This document shows, one piece after another, positions 33,620 to 41,572 of a DNA stretch of 42,375 nt. How positions within the stretch are numbered: the first letter of the stretch is position 1; the number at the start of each line of letters is the position of its first letter. The position numbers and the translations under genes were made by a program. The notes under the pieces were generated by a model that was not told the origin of the DNA, did no database searches, and saw only the letters and a list, made by a program, of their open reading frames with translations. Source of the DNA: an uncultured Bdellovibrio sp. (GTDB lineage: Bacteria > Bdellovibrionota > Bdellovibrionia > Bdellovibrionales > Bdellovibrionaceae); contig NZ_CAMLDV010000011.1 of NCBI RefSeq assembly GCF_946478835.1, forward strand, positions 1 to 42,375, read 5' to 3'.

Positions 33620-33648
33620 TTGACGAAATACGGCGCTCATCGTACTTC
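33620..33648 (+). promoter_or_regulatory. Possible sigma-70-type promoter
   Basis: TTGACG (33620-33625), a 17-base spacer, then TACTTC (33643-33648), which is a poor -10 box. It lies 43 bp before the small secreted protein start. The -35 box and spacing are good, the -10 is not. Confidence 0.3.
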
Positions 33649-33690
33649 TTGCCATCATTTTAAAAACCTAACCCTTTTAAGGAGTACCTC

Positions 33691-33960
33691 ATGAAAGCAT
33701 TTATCGTAGCTATGATGTTAGTTGCTGGTCCTGCAATGGCGCAAATCAATGTACAAGACGAAACTATCAGCTCTCGCCCAGACGATTTCGAAGTTGAATT
33801 TTTGAGCTGGTGTGAAGACAACAAAGTTATGGGTCAAAACTATTCAACGGGCGCTGTTGAACTTCGCGCTGATTGCTCGACTCAAGGTTTGACTTGCAAG
33901 ACATACAACATCTTCCGCATGAACAGATCCATCTACACAGCAGCTTGCGTAGAAAAATAA
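33691..33960 (+). CDS. Small secreted cysteine-rich protein
   Basis: An 89-residue protein with a signal peptide MKAFIVAMMLVAGPAMA cleaved before Gln18. The mature 72 residues carry four cysteines (SWCEDN, ADCSTQG, LTCKTY, AACVEK) that could form two disulphides. AAGGAG precedes ATG 33691. Codon bias suggests good expression, and the gene has its own terminator. Family unknown. Confidence 0.77.
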   Translation: MKAFIVAMMLVAGPAMAQINVQDETISSRPDDFEVEFLSWCEDNKVMGQNYSTGAVELRADCSTQGLTCKTYNIFRMNRSIYTAACVEK

Positions 33961-33981
33961 TTTAAACTTTCAAAGTTTAAA
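33961..33981. repeat. Perfect 21-bp palindrome after a stop codon
   Basis: TTTAAACTTT and AAAGTTTAAA flank a single C, directly after the TAA. It precedes the terminator and may be an mRNA stem or a binding site. Confidence 0.6.
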
Positions 33982-33987
33982 AAACAA

Positions 33988-34022
33988 AAAAAAACCGCAT
34001 GAGTTCTTCATGCGGTTTTTTT
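33988..34022. terminator. Bidirectional terminator
   Basis: AAAAACCGCATGA and TCATGCGGTTTTT form 13 pairs around GTTCT. It serves the small Cys-rich protein (+) and the zincin-like gene (-). Confidence 0.92.
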
Positions 34023-34026
34023 ATTT

Positions 34027-35049
34027 CTACCAAGTCTGTAGATGGTTCAGAGGCAGGCGGATGATTTTCCACCAAGGATCTTTGTACTGATCCACACCCA
34101 AAGAGTCTTTGATGTAGATCCATTTTCCCGTCGATGATTTCACCATACGGAATGTGATGTTGATTTTTGAATCGTTGTTGCGAATGAAGATGTTTGTCTT
34201 ATAAACGCAGTTGTTCGACACATTTCCTGTGATCATCACGCTCAATGTATCATCTTTTTCTTTAAACTTAGACCAGTGCACGTTGTGCAAGATCGAAGCT
34301 TGAGGCTTTTTATTTAAAAGCTCTAAATCCGGAATCGGCAAGATCGGAATTGGAACTGTAATACCGACGCAAGCGACAGCTTCTTTGTATTCTTCACTGA
34401 TATCAATCACATCATCACCGACGTTCAAAAGAACTTCCGGGAATGACGTTGTTAGGTTTGGATTAAACACCGTCGCAGAGATTTCAGAGTTCCAAGGAAT
34501 CAATGGCGTGGAAATAAATTTTTGCTGAAGAAGCAAAGACACTCTCACACCTAATAAATCCAACTCCTCGTGAGTGTAGTTCCCATAGTGGTGACCCATT
34601 TCGTGAACAAGGATCGCAACAGCTTCAGGGATAGAGACCGGATCGTAACCTTCGGCTTCACTCTTAGTGTAAAGAAGATCTGAGTTGATATAGATCGGGC
34701 TTCCGACAGTGCTTCCTGTTTTTGCCACACGAACAAGGCCATCAATAATAAAAGAACCTGGAGCATTTTTCTCAGAGGCAAAGATCAGTTGCTTGTTCGC
34801 CTTTTCCAAAGACATATGGTCATAGATCTCCTGCAAAAGACCGCGCTGGCGTTCGTTGAGTTTGCAGGAATCTGACTTCAAGCAAATCTGAATGTACTTA
34901 TCGAGTTTCTCGTAAGCATAGAAGACGTTTTTCTCGGCAATACCGCCACCGTTATTTACAAGATCTCCGCCGCGCAAAATTCTTGCGTTGGCAGACACGG
35001 CTGAGACACTCACGATCAGGCTCAGGATAAGAGCGTTCAACTTCGTCAT
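34027..35049 (-). CDS. Secreted protein with HExGH metalloprotease motif
   Basis: A 340-residue exported protein with a signal peptide ending near SANA (residue 22). RGGDLVNNGGGIAEKNVFYAYEKLD follows as a region (26-50). A zinc site HEMGHHYG starts at His149 (HExxH), with further acidic residues at THEELDLLG as candidate third ligands. The C-terminal half (210-340) is likely a beta domain with paired cysteines (AVACVGI, NNCVYK). Proteins starting GGDLVNNGGG and carrying an HEMGHH site are typical of Bdellovibrio-type genomes; whether it is a working protease is unproven. CGGAGG precedes ATG 35049, which follows directly on the TAA of the regulator gene. Confidence 0.8.
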   Translation of the reverse strand: MTKLNALILSLIVSVSAVSANARILRGGDLVNNGGGIAEKNVFYAYEKLDKYIQICLKSDSCKLNERQRGLLQEIYDHMSLEKANKQLIFASEKNAPGSFIIDGLVRVAKTGSTVGSPIYINSDLLYTKSEAEGYDPVSIPEAVAILVHEMGHHYGNYTHEELDLLGVRVSLLLQQKFISTPLIPWNSEISATVFNPNLTTSFPEVLLNVGDDVIDISEEYKEAVACVGITVPIPILPIPDLELLNKKPQASILHNVHWSKFKEKDDTLSVMITGNVSNNCVYKTNIFIRNNDSKINITFRMVKSSTGKWIYIKDSLGVDQYKDPWWKIIRLPLNHLQTW

Positions 35050-35811
35050 TTAGTCCTCCGATTCCTTCTGAAGTTTAGTGAGAGGAAACAGTTGAAAAGA
35101 GAGCGTATAGACTTCAGAAACTTCGCCCTCTTCTAGCAAACTAGCTATTTTTTTACGAGTCTTTAGTAGGATTTCCTTGGCCTGTGGCAATTTTTCCGGG
35201 TTCACCGCCATTGTCACAGAACCGAATTCCCGCGTATTGACGGGATCTCGGTGTAATGATTCTTCAGCCAGGCGCAGATTTTGACTGTGATGCTTTCTAA
35301 TTGCCGCTGAAGGAATTTCATTAGAAGTTGTTAATGGTTTTACTGTGCGCTCCATACGCCCGCGCACTTTTTTTATGAGCTCCAATCTAAAGAGGCGCTC
35401 TAAAGCCACTTCGGCTTCTTCAATCTTTATATTAAGACGTTCAGCAATCCATTCCGGCTTTGCAGAGTTGGTCTTAAGCTTTGCGAGATTCAGAATCGCT
35501 ATATAATGCCAATCCGCAATCAGACGAAACGTGTCTTCATCGAGCATGGTGCGATCGTCGACTTCCGTACGTGCCGCGGTTTCTTTGTAGCTCGCCCAAA
35601 TCTGCTCTTTTTCCAGAGGAGAGATCAAAAGTTTATCCATCACTTTTTGCACATTGGATTTAGAGAGAGATCTTTTTCCAGCGAGAACATCTGAAAGACT
35701 TGTCACGCCGACATCTAAATCGCGGGCAAATGCACGGATGGAATAAGCGGAATTGCGCATCTGTCTTTTCGCTAATTCCTGGATTAATAGATTTTTTACA
35801 GTCATTTCCAT
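35050..35811 (-). CDS. TIGR02147/DUF4423-type transcriptional regulator
   Basis: A 253-residue protein. The N-terminal 65 residues form a Cro/CI-like helix-turn-helix (NSAYSIRAFARDLDVGVTSLSDVLAGKRSLSKSNVQKVM as a region). A winged-helix-like DUF4423 part follows: WHYIAILNLAKLKTNSAKPEWIAERLNIKIEEAEVALERLFRLELI (region 102-147), and MAVNPEKLPQAKEILLKTRKKIASLL near the end. This family is abundant in Bdellovibrio and Fibrobacter. It is a probable DNA-binding regulator of unknown signal. Its stop codon abuts the zincin-like gene start, and it faces the secreted DUF992-like gene across two identical dyads (35852-35896). Start: ATG 35811 or ATG 35805. Confidence 0.87.
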   Translation of the reverse strand: MEMTVKNLLIQELAKRQMRNSAYSIRAFARDLDVGVTSLSDVLAGKRSLSKSNVQKVMDKLLISPLEKEQIWASYKETAARTEVDDRTMLDEDTFRLIADWHYIAILNLAKLKTNSAKPEWIAERLNIKIEEAEVALERLFRLELIKKVRGRMERTVKPLTTSNEIPSAAIRKHHSQNLRLAEESLHRDPVNTREFGSVTMAVNPEKLPQAKEILLKTRKKIASLLEEGEVSEVYTLSFQLFPLTKLQKESED

Positions 35812-35851
35812 GCCGCATTACTAGCTCAAACCCTGTTTAAATGCAAGCTCT

Positions 35852-35897
35852 CGGGACGGATTGTCCCGTTTTTAAAAGTCGGGACACTATGTCCCGA
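35852..35897. promoter_or_regulatory. Two tandem operator-like dyads
   Basis: CGGGAC-N5-GTCCCG occurs at 35852-35868 and again at 35880-35896; in the second copy the arms extend to eight bases (TCGGGACA/TGTCCCGA). The centres are 28 bp apart. They sit in the divergent region between the TIGR02147 regulator and the secreted protein gene, so they are candidate regulator sites. Confidence 0.7.
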
Positions 35898-35993
35898 CCA
35901 GGGTCTAGACACCGGAATTCAGGTCGGATACTTCTAGTCGTGTTCCGAGATACGAAACAAAAACAAAACAACCTTATTAAAGGAGAAATGAAA

Positions 35994-36485
35994 ATGAAAA
36001 AACTATTTGTAGCAATCGCGTTGGTATTGGGTGCAGCACAAGCTCAAGCATACACGGCTCCAGCATGGGCATGTAACTTGGGTTTCAAAGGAACGGCTCA
36101 CGGCTTCAAAGTGATCTTGGGTAAATACTCTTACGAAGGCCGCGGTGATTTGAACTGCGTGAGCCTCACAGGTCAAACTGCTCACTACCCTGTGACAGTC
36201 TCTATGAAAGCAGCTCCGCTTTCTCCGCAAGTAGCCATCGGTCGCATGGAATTGACAGGTCAAGCGGCAGAGATCGCATTGTTTGACAGCAATCCAGAAT
36301 CAATCTTGGGCACATACTATGTAGCACAAGCTCAAGGTGCGGTTCTTGGTGGTGTTGGTATCATCACGGCAACTCGCGTAGACCTTCCTGAGATGGCATT
36401 GAAAGTGTCTTTGCAATTCGCAAAAGGTCTTGGTGTGAATCTTGGTATCAACCGCATGGAAATCGCGCTTGATCAATCTCGCTAG
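35994..36485 (+). CDS. Secreted DUF992-like protein
   Basis: A 163-residue protein with a signal peptide MKKLFVAIALVLGAAQAQA cleaved before Tyr20. The mature part has ACNLGFKGTAHGFKVILG, two cysteines (WACNLG, LNCVS), GTYYVAQAQGAVLGGVGI and GLGVNLGINRMEIAL. That layout recalls DUF992 exported proteins; the match is moderate. ATG 35994 has AGGAG eight bases upstream. An ATG at 35988 is in frame but too close to that site, and the longer ORF to 35841 would run through the dyads. It is divergent from the regulator and has its own terminator. Function unknown. Confidence 0.75.
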   Translation: MKKLFVAIALVLGAAQAQAYTAPAWACNLGFKGTAHGFKVILGKYSYEGRGDLNCVSLTGQTAHYPVTVSMKAAPLSPQVAIGRMELTGQAAEIALFDSNPESILGTYYVAQAQGAVLGGVGIITATRVDLPEMALKVSLQFAKGLGVNLGINRMEIALDQSR

Positions 36486-36507
36486 TCTTTTCTAATTGAG
36501 CAAAATG

Positions 36508-36543
36508 AAAAACCCGAGTGTCACGACGACCTCGGGTTTTTTT
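36508..36543. terminator. Bidirectional terminator
   Basis: AAAAACCCGAG (36508-36519 region) pairs with CTCGGGTTTTT (36531-36541). It sits between the DUF992-like gene (+) and the barrel gene (-). Confidence 0.9.
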
Positions 36544-36567
36544 GTATTTAAATTTTAGAAAAATCAT

Positions 36568-37668
36568 TTAGTAATCGACCACCACACCGGCGCCAACGAT
36601 GCTCGATGTGAAATCCAAGTCTTCGTTAAATGTATTCAGATAACGATAATCCAAAGACACCCATAAATTTGAAATGCCGTATTCAGAGCGAAGAGTGAAA
36701 GCCGTGTCTCTATTCATCGCAGAGATATTAAACAACAGTCCCGCAGCTCCGTAAGCTCCCGGAGTTCCGACCGCTGACGGTGTTTTTCCGTCGTCGCGGA
36801 ATTCACCCACAGCGACGTAAGTTCCGCCACCCGCGACATAAGGAGCGAGCCATTGGCGTGACATCCACTCCAAACGATAGACGATACCTACGTTTAAAGG
36901 AATGGCTACGAAAGTGTATTTTTCTTTCGGAGTCAGTCCGCCCATGGATGCATCCACGAAGCGACCGTTTCCGTGCGCGACTAAGAATCCAACACCGGCT
37001 TGCACACCCAATTTTCCGTAACCGGAAAAAGGTTGCCACTCATAATCAAACATCATCACCGGCTGTTGACCGTCAGAGTACATCATCTCAAACGTCGTTC
37101 CATCGGCGGCTGTGATTTTTGGCGGGTCCATCATTCCAAAACGGAAGGAACCTGTTTGATCGTACTTGCCAGTCTCTTTTGTTTTATAAACGTAAGCGCC
37201 TTCTTTGGTGATGGCGATAAGTCCTTTGGCGGCTTGCGGATGGTGAATGTATTCCACACCACCTTTGGAAGTGCGTTGAACCACATTGGAAGGCTGTGCT
37301 TGTTGCACAGGTTTTACTTCGACAACCGGTTCAGCAGGAATCACTGCTGGAGCTTCTTCCACAACAGGGGCTTGCGGTTCTTCTTCAAGTTGCAACTCTT
37401 CTTCCAATTTTTTGTCGGACTTAGGTTGCTCGTTCAAATTCACGGTTTCTTTTTTTGCAGGAGCTTCAGGCTCAGAACTTTTGATTTCGTCTTCAATGGA
37501 CAGAGCTTCCGCTTCATCCGGAGAAGTCGGTGCATTCTGAAGAGTATCAAATTCATTTTCTTCCTGCACAAAAGGAGGTTCTTGCGGAGCAGATTCTTCT
37601 TGAGCACGAACGGTATGAAAGGAAACGACGGCAAGCAATGCAACGACGTATTTTGGCCAGGATCTCAC
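36568..37668 (-). CDS. Outer-membrane protein, acidic proline-rich linker plus barrel
   Basis: A 366-residue protein starting at GTG 37668 after GAGGTGA. The signal peptide is cleaved near VRA/QEE. Residues 23-130 are Glu/Pro/Ala-rich and probably unstructured (EEELQLEEEPQAPVVEE). From about 130 a beta-barrel follows (FRFGMMDPPKITAADG, GYGKLGVQAGVGFLVAHGNG, YVAGGGTYVAVGEF), ending in VGAGVVVDY. The barrel resembles outer-membrane proteins of the OmpA-N or MipA/OmpW size class. Its start overlaps the stop of the CFI-box gene (GTGA), so they are co-translated and probably work together at the outer membrane. Family not named. Confidence 0.78.
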   Translation of the reverse strand: MRSWPKYVVALLAVVSFHTVRAQEESAPQEPPFVQEENEFDTLQNAPTSPDEAEALSIEDEIKSSEPEAPAKKETVNLNEQPKSDKKLEEELQLEEEPQAPVVEEAPAVIPAEPVVEVKPVQQAQPSNVVQRTSKGGVEYIHHPQAAKGLIAITKEGAYVYKTKETGKYDQTGSFRFGMMDPPKITAADGTTFEMMYSDGQQPVMMFDYEWQPFSGYGKLGVQAGVGFLVAHGNGRFVDASMGGLTPKEKYTFVAIPLNVGIVYRLEWMSRQWLAPYVAGGGTYVAVGEFRDDGKTPSAVGTPGAYGAAGLLFNISAMNRDTAFTLRSEYGISNLWVSLDYRYLNTFNEDLDFTSSIVGAGVVVDY

Positions 37669-39038
37669 AGCTCACCTCGGAATCTTCTTCCCAGAACCAG
37701 ACGGCGATAAAGTTCGATAATTGAAAGTGTCGCCAAAGATAAGATAACAAGAGTCGTCCAGAATCCAAAAGCCACACTCATGCGTGCAAAAAATAAAAGA
37801 GGCCAAAGTCCGACGCGTACAAAGCCTTTGCTTACTTCACTTTCGGCAATGAGATTGGCGTAATAAGGACTGTGCTTGTAATAGAATTTTACAAACGAAC
37901 GGCCCCAAGAATGCGTGAGTAAGAATTTGTTACGGAAATCTCTAAAGCTTTGAACTTCCGGAGCCATGTCGCTGCCAAAAGCCGCTGTCGCAATAAAACA
38001 GTGCTTATCATCAAGAAGACCGATCACTTCCGATGGCGTCGTGCAAAGCTCTGCCACCGTTACTGGAGATCCCGGTGTTCCAGGAATGGGCGTAAAGAAA
38101 GAAATAATTCCCGTGGTATCTTGATTCGCCATGACCGTGCAGTAGTGAACGCCATTATCAAGGCCTGTGATGCGATCATCCGCGACCGGAGGATCTGCGG
38201 ATTTATTTACAGAAACACTGTAGTAAGTTGAAGCGTTGGAAAGACGAGCGAGAATGGCCGTTTCCGCTTCACCCGTCGTTTGTTCTGCCTCAGTGAAGAA
38301 CACTAGATTTGAATATTCAAGACCCCCTAAAGGGGTTGCCAGTTTTGTTGCAGAAATCACAAGCTCATCAGCATAGATTTTTCCGTCGCCAGGGTAAGCT
38401 TTGAAATGACAGAAGCCACTGTTATCCGCTGACGCCGTCGTATTGCAATCTGTGTAGAACCACTCTGTTCCCGGAGTAGTGCTATCAACATAACGAACAG
38501 TCACTGTAAATGTTAAAGACTCAGTCGTAGTGGTTCCGTTGCTTGTGGTATCAATTCCAACGGTAAGGTCCTTACTGAAGCTTGCTTTACAATTGCTGTC
38601 GTTATTCGCGGCCCCACACAATGTTCCCCAAGGGATTTGTGTATTAAGAATGGTTCCACCATCCTCAACAGTTTGTGTAACGGCGTTTATTTTATCTTCT
38701 CCAACCTTTACAAACGGAGAAGGGCTCGTTCCCGCAGCGCCTTGAAAAGACGTACGAATAACAAGATTCAAATTCACATAAGCGTTTGTCTTATTACAAG
38801 GCCAAAGCTTCGAGCCACCGATATCAGCACCCGTGCAACTATCACAAGTACTAGTCCCATCCATTCCGGAAGCACAAGTTCCAGCAAAACCACCATAAAT
38901 CTTAGGCTTAGTAGCATCCGAAATATCTTGATTAGAAGCCCCACTGATAGACACCAAAGTCATCGTGGCAAAGCTAGAAGAAGAAATAAAAAGACCACCA
39001 ACCAAAGCCATAAAAGCTTTAGCCTTAACAGATCCCAT
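37665..39038 (-). CDS. Exported protein with CFI-box C-terminal domain
   Basis: A 457-residue protein. The signal peptide begins MGSVKAKAFMALVGGLF and is cleaved near SSFA/TMT. The middle is a beta-rich, Ser/Thr/Gly-rich extracellular part with paired cysteines (TCASGMDGTSTCDSCTG). Residues 347-457 are a CFI-box module: CFIATAAFGSDMAPEVQSF, RDFR, a YYKHSPYYANLI segment, then two hydrophobic stretches and a basic end (LYRRLVLGRRFRG). This layout, Cys-motif then membrane helix then basic tail, resembles C-terminal sorting signals of the CTERM class. The start ATG 39038 is preferred to an upstream reading at 39083. The stop overlaps the barrel gene start. Confidence 0.83.
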   Translation of the reverse strand: MGSVKAKAFMALVGGLFISSSSFATMTLVSISGASNQDISDATKPKIYGGFAGTCASGMDGTSTCDSCTGADIGGSKLWPCNKTNAYVNLNLVIRTSFQGAAGTSPSPFVKVGEDKINAVTQTVEDGGTILNTQIPWGTLCGAANNDSNCKASFSKDLTVGIDTTSNGTTTTESLTFTVTVRYVDSTTPGTEWFYTDCNTTASADNSGFCHFKAYPGDGKIYADELVISATKLATPLGGLEYSNLVFFTEAEQTTGEAETAILARLSNASTYYSVSVNKSADPPVADDRITGLDNGVHYCTVMANQDTTGIISFFTPIPGTPGSPVTVAELCTTPSEVIGLLDDKHCFIATAAFGSDMAPEVQSFRDFRNKFLLTHSWGRSFVKFYYKHSPYYANLIAESEVSKGFVRVGLWPLLFFARMSVAFGFWTTLVILSLATLSIIELYRRLVLGRRFRGEL

Positions 39039-39183
39039 CTGAATTCCAATCCTTGGAAATAGAGCCATACTTAATCGAACCATGCCAAAGTCCGGAAGTC
39101 AAAAAAACCCACCCTCCAAGACTTTTGTCGCAACATTCAGAGACGTTCAAAACAAGATCCAGATACGTGAGCTCTCGGTACGT

Positions 39184-39319
39184 CAGTGTGGGTGTAGGAG
39201 CCTTAGGCACTCCCTCTCCGTCAGACACGGCATCCTGCCTCGCCGCGCTTTGATACGACATCGTGTCGGCGCGGAGGTCTGACTCCGCGGAAGTGCCTAA
39301 GGCTCCTACACCCACACTG
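39184..39319. repeat. Long inverted-repeat element 1 (136 bp)
   Basis: The outer 28 bases (39184-39211) and 39292-39319 are perfect inverted copies. Inside, CCGCGC (39243-39248) pairs with GCGCGG (39269-39274), with CGACA/TGTCG at the tip. It lies in the 551-bp gene-free gap before the CFI-box gene. Confidence 0.85.
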
Positions 39320-39444
39320 CCGACGAAGTTCAGTAACTAGAACATTATTTTGTAGCTTGAAAATCGCGCTATTTGAGGACACATCAACATGTCCCAAGCG
39401 AGATGGATTTAAATTGCCGAGACGCTCTTGGAGATAGTTGCGTT

Positions 39445-39580
39445 CGGAATTTAACCAGCTAAATCCCTTACCTATTCGGGCATCGCGAGTTCCGCAGCAG
39501 CAGATCCCAAAGGGATCGCGTCCGCGAGGACTGTCTGAGCAGTGACCGGATAGGTAAGGGATTTAGCTGGTTAAATTCCG
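39445..39580. repeat. Long inverted-repeat element 2 (136 bp)
   Basis: Outer arms of 31 perfect pairs (39445-39475 and 39550-39580), extended to 35 with one wobble. The tip is GATCCC-AAA-GGGATC (39508-39522). It begins 10 bp after the asd stop. Its sequence differs from element 1 but the span is equal. No T-run follows on the minus strand. Confidence 0.88.
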
Positions 39581-39589
39581 CACCCGGAA

Positions 39590-40597
39590 CTAACTAAAAA
39601 AGATCTTCTCCGCGATTTGAATTCCATTGAGGGCTGCACCTTTGCGGATGTTGTCTGATACGACCCACATTAGGTACATTTTTGGGTTTTCTGGGTCGCG
39701 GTGGACGCGGCCTACGTAAACCGGGTCTTTTCCGGAAACGTCTCTTGCTAATGGGTAGACGCTTTTCTTTGGTTCGTCTTGGACGACGATGCCTTCAAAT
39801 CCTGAAAGAGCTGTCATCACTTCGTCGCGATTTGCGGCTCTGTTGAGTGTGACCCATACGGATTCACTGTGCGCATTCAATGCTGGGATACGCACTGTGA
39901 ATGCTGAAACTTTTAGGTTTTCCTGGCCTAAAATTTTTCTGGTCTCTTTCATGATTTTGACTTCTTCACTGCAGTAACCATCATCACCGAACGAGCCGAT
40001 TTGTGGGATGCAGTTGAACAAGATCGTGTGCGGGAATGTTTTTGGATCTTGAGGTTTGTCGTGGTTCGCTGTTTGTTCAAGAAGTTCGTCGTAACCACCT
40101 TGACCGGCGCCGCTCACCGCTTGATATGTACTGACTCGCACTTCTTCCAAACCGAATTTTTCTTGAAGAGGTTTCAACGCGACTACCAACTGAATTGTTG
40201 AACAGTTGGGATTTGCGATAATCTGTGGTTTTGAATTTTTATCGACCAGGTGGCCATTCACTTCGGGAACGACCAACACTGTGTTCGGGTCCATGCGGAA
40301 GGCGGCTGAGTTATCCACTGCAAACGCTCCGGCTTTCACTGCCTTTGGAGCCCATTCTTTAGAGATGTCATCTCCGGAAGAAAAGAAAACTAAATCGAGG
40401 CCGTCGAAACATCCTTCTTTTAAAACTTGCACGGGCCAAGCCTTGCCTTGCAGCTCGATCTTTTTTCCCAATGAGTTTTCGGAAGCAAAAGGGCGCAGTT
40501 CCTCGATTGGGAACTCGCGCTCTGCTAAGATGTTCATGAACGTTTGGCCGACCATTCCGGTCGCGCCGACCACTCCGACTTTAAGTTTTCTTTTCAT
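39590..40597 (-). CDS. asd: Aspartate-semialdehyde dehydrogenase
   Basis: A 335-residue enzyme that makes aspartate semialdehyde for lysine, diaminopimelate, threonine and methionine. It shows the NADP site VGVVGATGMVGQ, the catalytic Cys in ANPNCSTIQLVVAL, and the substrate region TVRIPALNAHSESVWV with the active-site His. The start overlaps pssA by 17 nt. Diaminopimelate is needed for the cell wall, so this is probably essential. The end is 10 bp from inverted-repeat element 2. Confidence 0.95.
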   Translation of the reverse strand: MKRKLKVGVVGATGMVGQTFMNILAEREFPIEELRPFASENSLGKKIELQGKAWPVQVLKEGCFDGLDLVFFSSGDDISKEWAPKAVKAGAFAVDNSAAFRMDPNTVLVVPEVNGHLVDKNSKPQIIANPNCSTIQLVVALKPLQEKFGLEEVRVSTYQAVSGAGQGGYDELLEQTANHDKPQDPKTFPHTILFNCIPQIGSFGDDGYCSEEVKIMKETRKILGQENLKVSAFTVRIPALNAHSESVWVTLNRAANRDEVMTALSGFEGIVVQDEPKKSVYPLARDVSGKDPVYVGRVHRDPENPKMYLMWVVSDNIRKGAALNGIQIAEKIFFS

Positions 40598-41429
40598 CTT
40601 TCTTGGCCTCTTCTTCCTCTTCTTCGAGGACTAAGTCGCTCTCGTGCACTTGTGCTGGAGCGTACACACTCGGCTTAATCTTACGAATATTTTTACCAAG
40701 TCTGAAGATACCAAAGACTGCGCCCAATGCGGCATAGCCCATGAAAAGAACAAAGAGCATCACTTCAGGACGAAGTGCTACGACAACCAACACACCGACA
40801 CCCAAGATGAGGTAACGGAATGGCAGGCGCTCTTTCAAATCCAAATCTTTAAAGCTGCGGAAGCGGAAATTGCTGACCATCACAAGGGCCAATAAAATCG
40901 TCATGATCAAAAGACCATAGTTACCAAGCGGTTCTAGTTCCAAATCTTGGAAAGCCAAAACAGACGACGCCACGATACCTGCGGCCATGGGAATTGGCAG
41001 ACCTTGGAAATAGTTTTTCTCAACCACATTGGCTTGCACGTTAAAGCGCGCCAAACGAAGAGCACCACAAGCGACAAACAAGAAGCACGCCACCCAACCC
41101 AAACGGCCGAACGGTTGCAAAGCCCATAAGAACAACAAAACGCCCGGAGCCATACCGAAGCTCACAAGGTCACACAAAGAATCGTATTCAGCACCGAACT
41201 TACTTGTTGAACGAGTCAAACGCGCCAAGCGACCGTCAAGCTGGTCAAATACCGCCGCGACAACAATCGCGTAAGCTGCGTAAAGATAATTTCCTTTGAT
41301 GGATTGAATTACTGCGAAGAAACCGGAAAACAAATTTCCCGTCGTCATCAAGTTTGGAAGGATGTAAATGTACATCGCCAAACGTTGTGCTCTAACATCT
41401 TCAGAATCTAATTGAGTTTCAATAGCCAT
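40581..41429 (-). CDS. pssA: CDP-diacylglycerol-serine phosphatidyltransferase
   Basis: A 282-residue membrane enzyme of the CDP-alcohol phosphatidyltransferase family. The signature D-G-x2-A-R-x8-G-x3-D-x3-D is present as DGRLARLTRSTSKFGAEYDSLCD. About six hydrophobic helices follow, then an acidic/lysine tail (ESDLVLEEEEEEAKKDEKK). The 17-nt overlap with asd points to one transcript. It makes phosphatidylserine, the precursor of phosphatidylethanolamine. GGAGATTT precedes ATG 41429. PssA of this type is usually 230-260 residues; the tail accounts for the extra length. Confidence 0.93.
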   Translation of the reverse strand: MAIETQLDSEDVRAQRLAMYIYILPNLMTTGNLFSGFFAVIQSIKGNYLYAAYAIVVAAVFDQLDGRLARLTRSTSKFGAEYDSLCDLVSFGMAPGVLLFLWALQPFGRLGWVACFLFVACGALRLARFNVQANVVEKNYFQGLPIPMAAGIVASSVLAFQDLELEPLGNYGLLIMTILLALVMVSNFRFRSFKDLDLKERLPFRYLILGVGVLVVVALRPEVMLFVLFMGYAALGAVFGIFRLGKNIRKIKPSVYAPAQVHESDLVLEEEEEEAKKDEKKT

Positions 41430-41445
41430 AAATCTCCGACAACTT

Positions 41446-41572
41446 GCTGCTGTTCAAAAAGGTTCAGCCGCAAGGCGGAGGGGTTTATCCGCAACGGAGG
41501 CGTACTTAATGTACGTCGGAGTGGAGGATAAGGCCCGACAACGCAGTCGGATGGGCCTTTTTCAACAGCAGC
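41446..41572. repeat. Cloverleaf-like inverted repeat
   Basis: Outer arms of 17 bases (41446-41462 and 41556-41572) pair with one mismatch. Inside are CCGC/GCGG (41468-41478), TTATCC/GGATAA enclosing CGTAC-TTAAT-GTACG (41485-41531), and CCGAC/GTCGG (41535-41550). The element starts immediately after a stop codon. It looks like a dispersed repeat or boundary element. Confidence 0.75.

Noticed and set aside
37000..37710. A 236-residue open frame on the plus strand
   Set aside because: It is exactly antisense to the barrel gene with its long acidic linker; its residue mix (rich in Phe, Arg, His) is that of a mirrored frame and it has no ribosome-binding site.
39025..39315. Open frames of 66-96 residues across the inverted repeat
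   Set aside because: They run through inverted-repeat element 1 on both strands and mirror each other; none has a ribosome-binding site.
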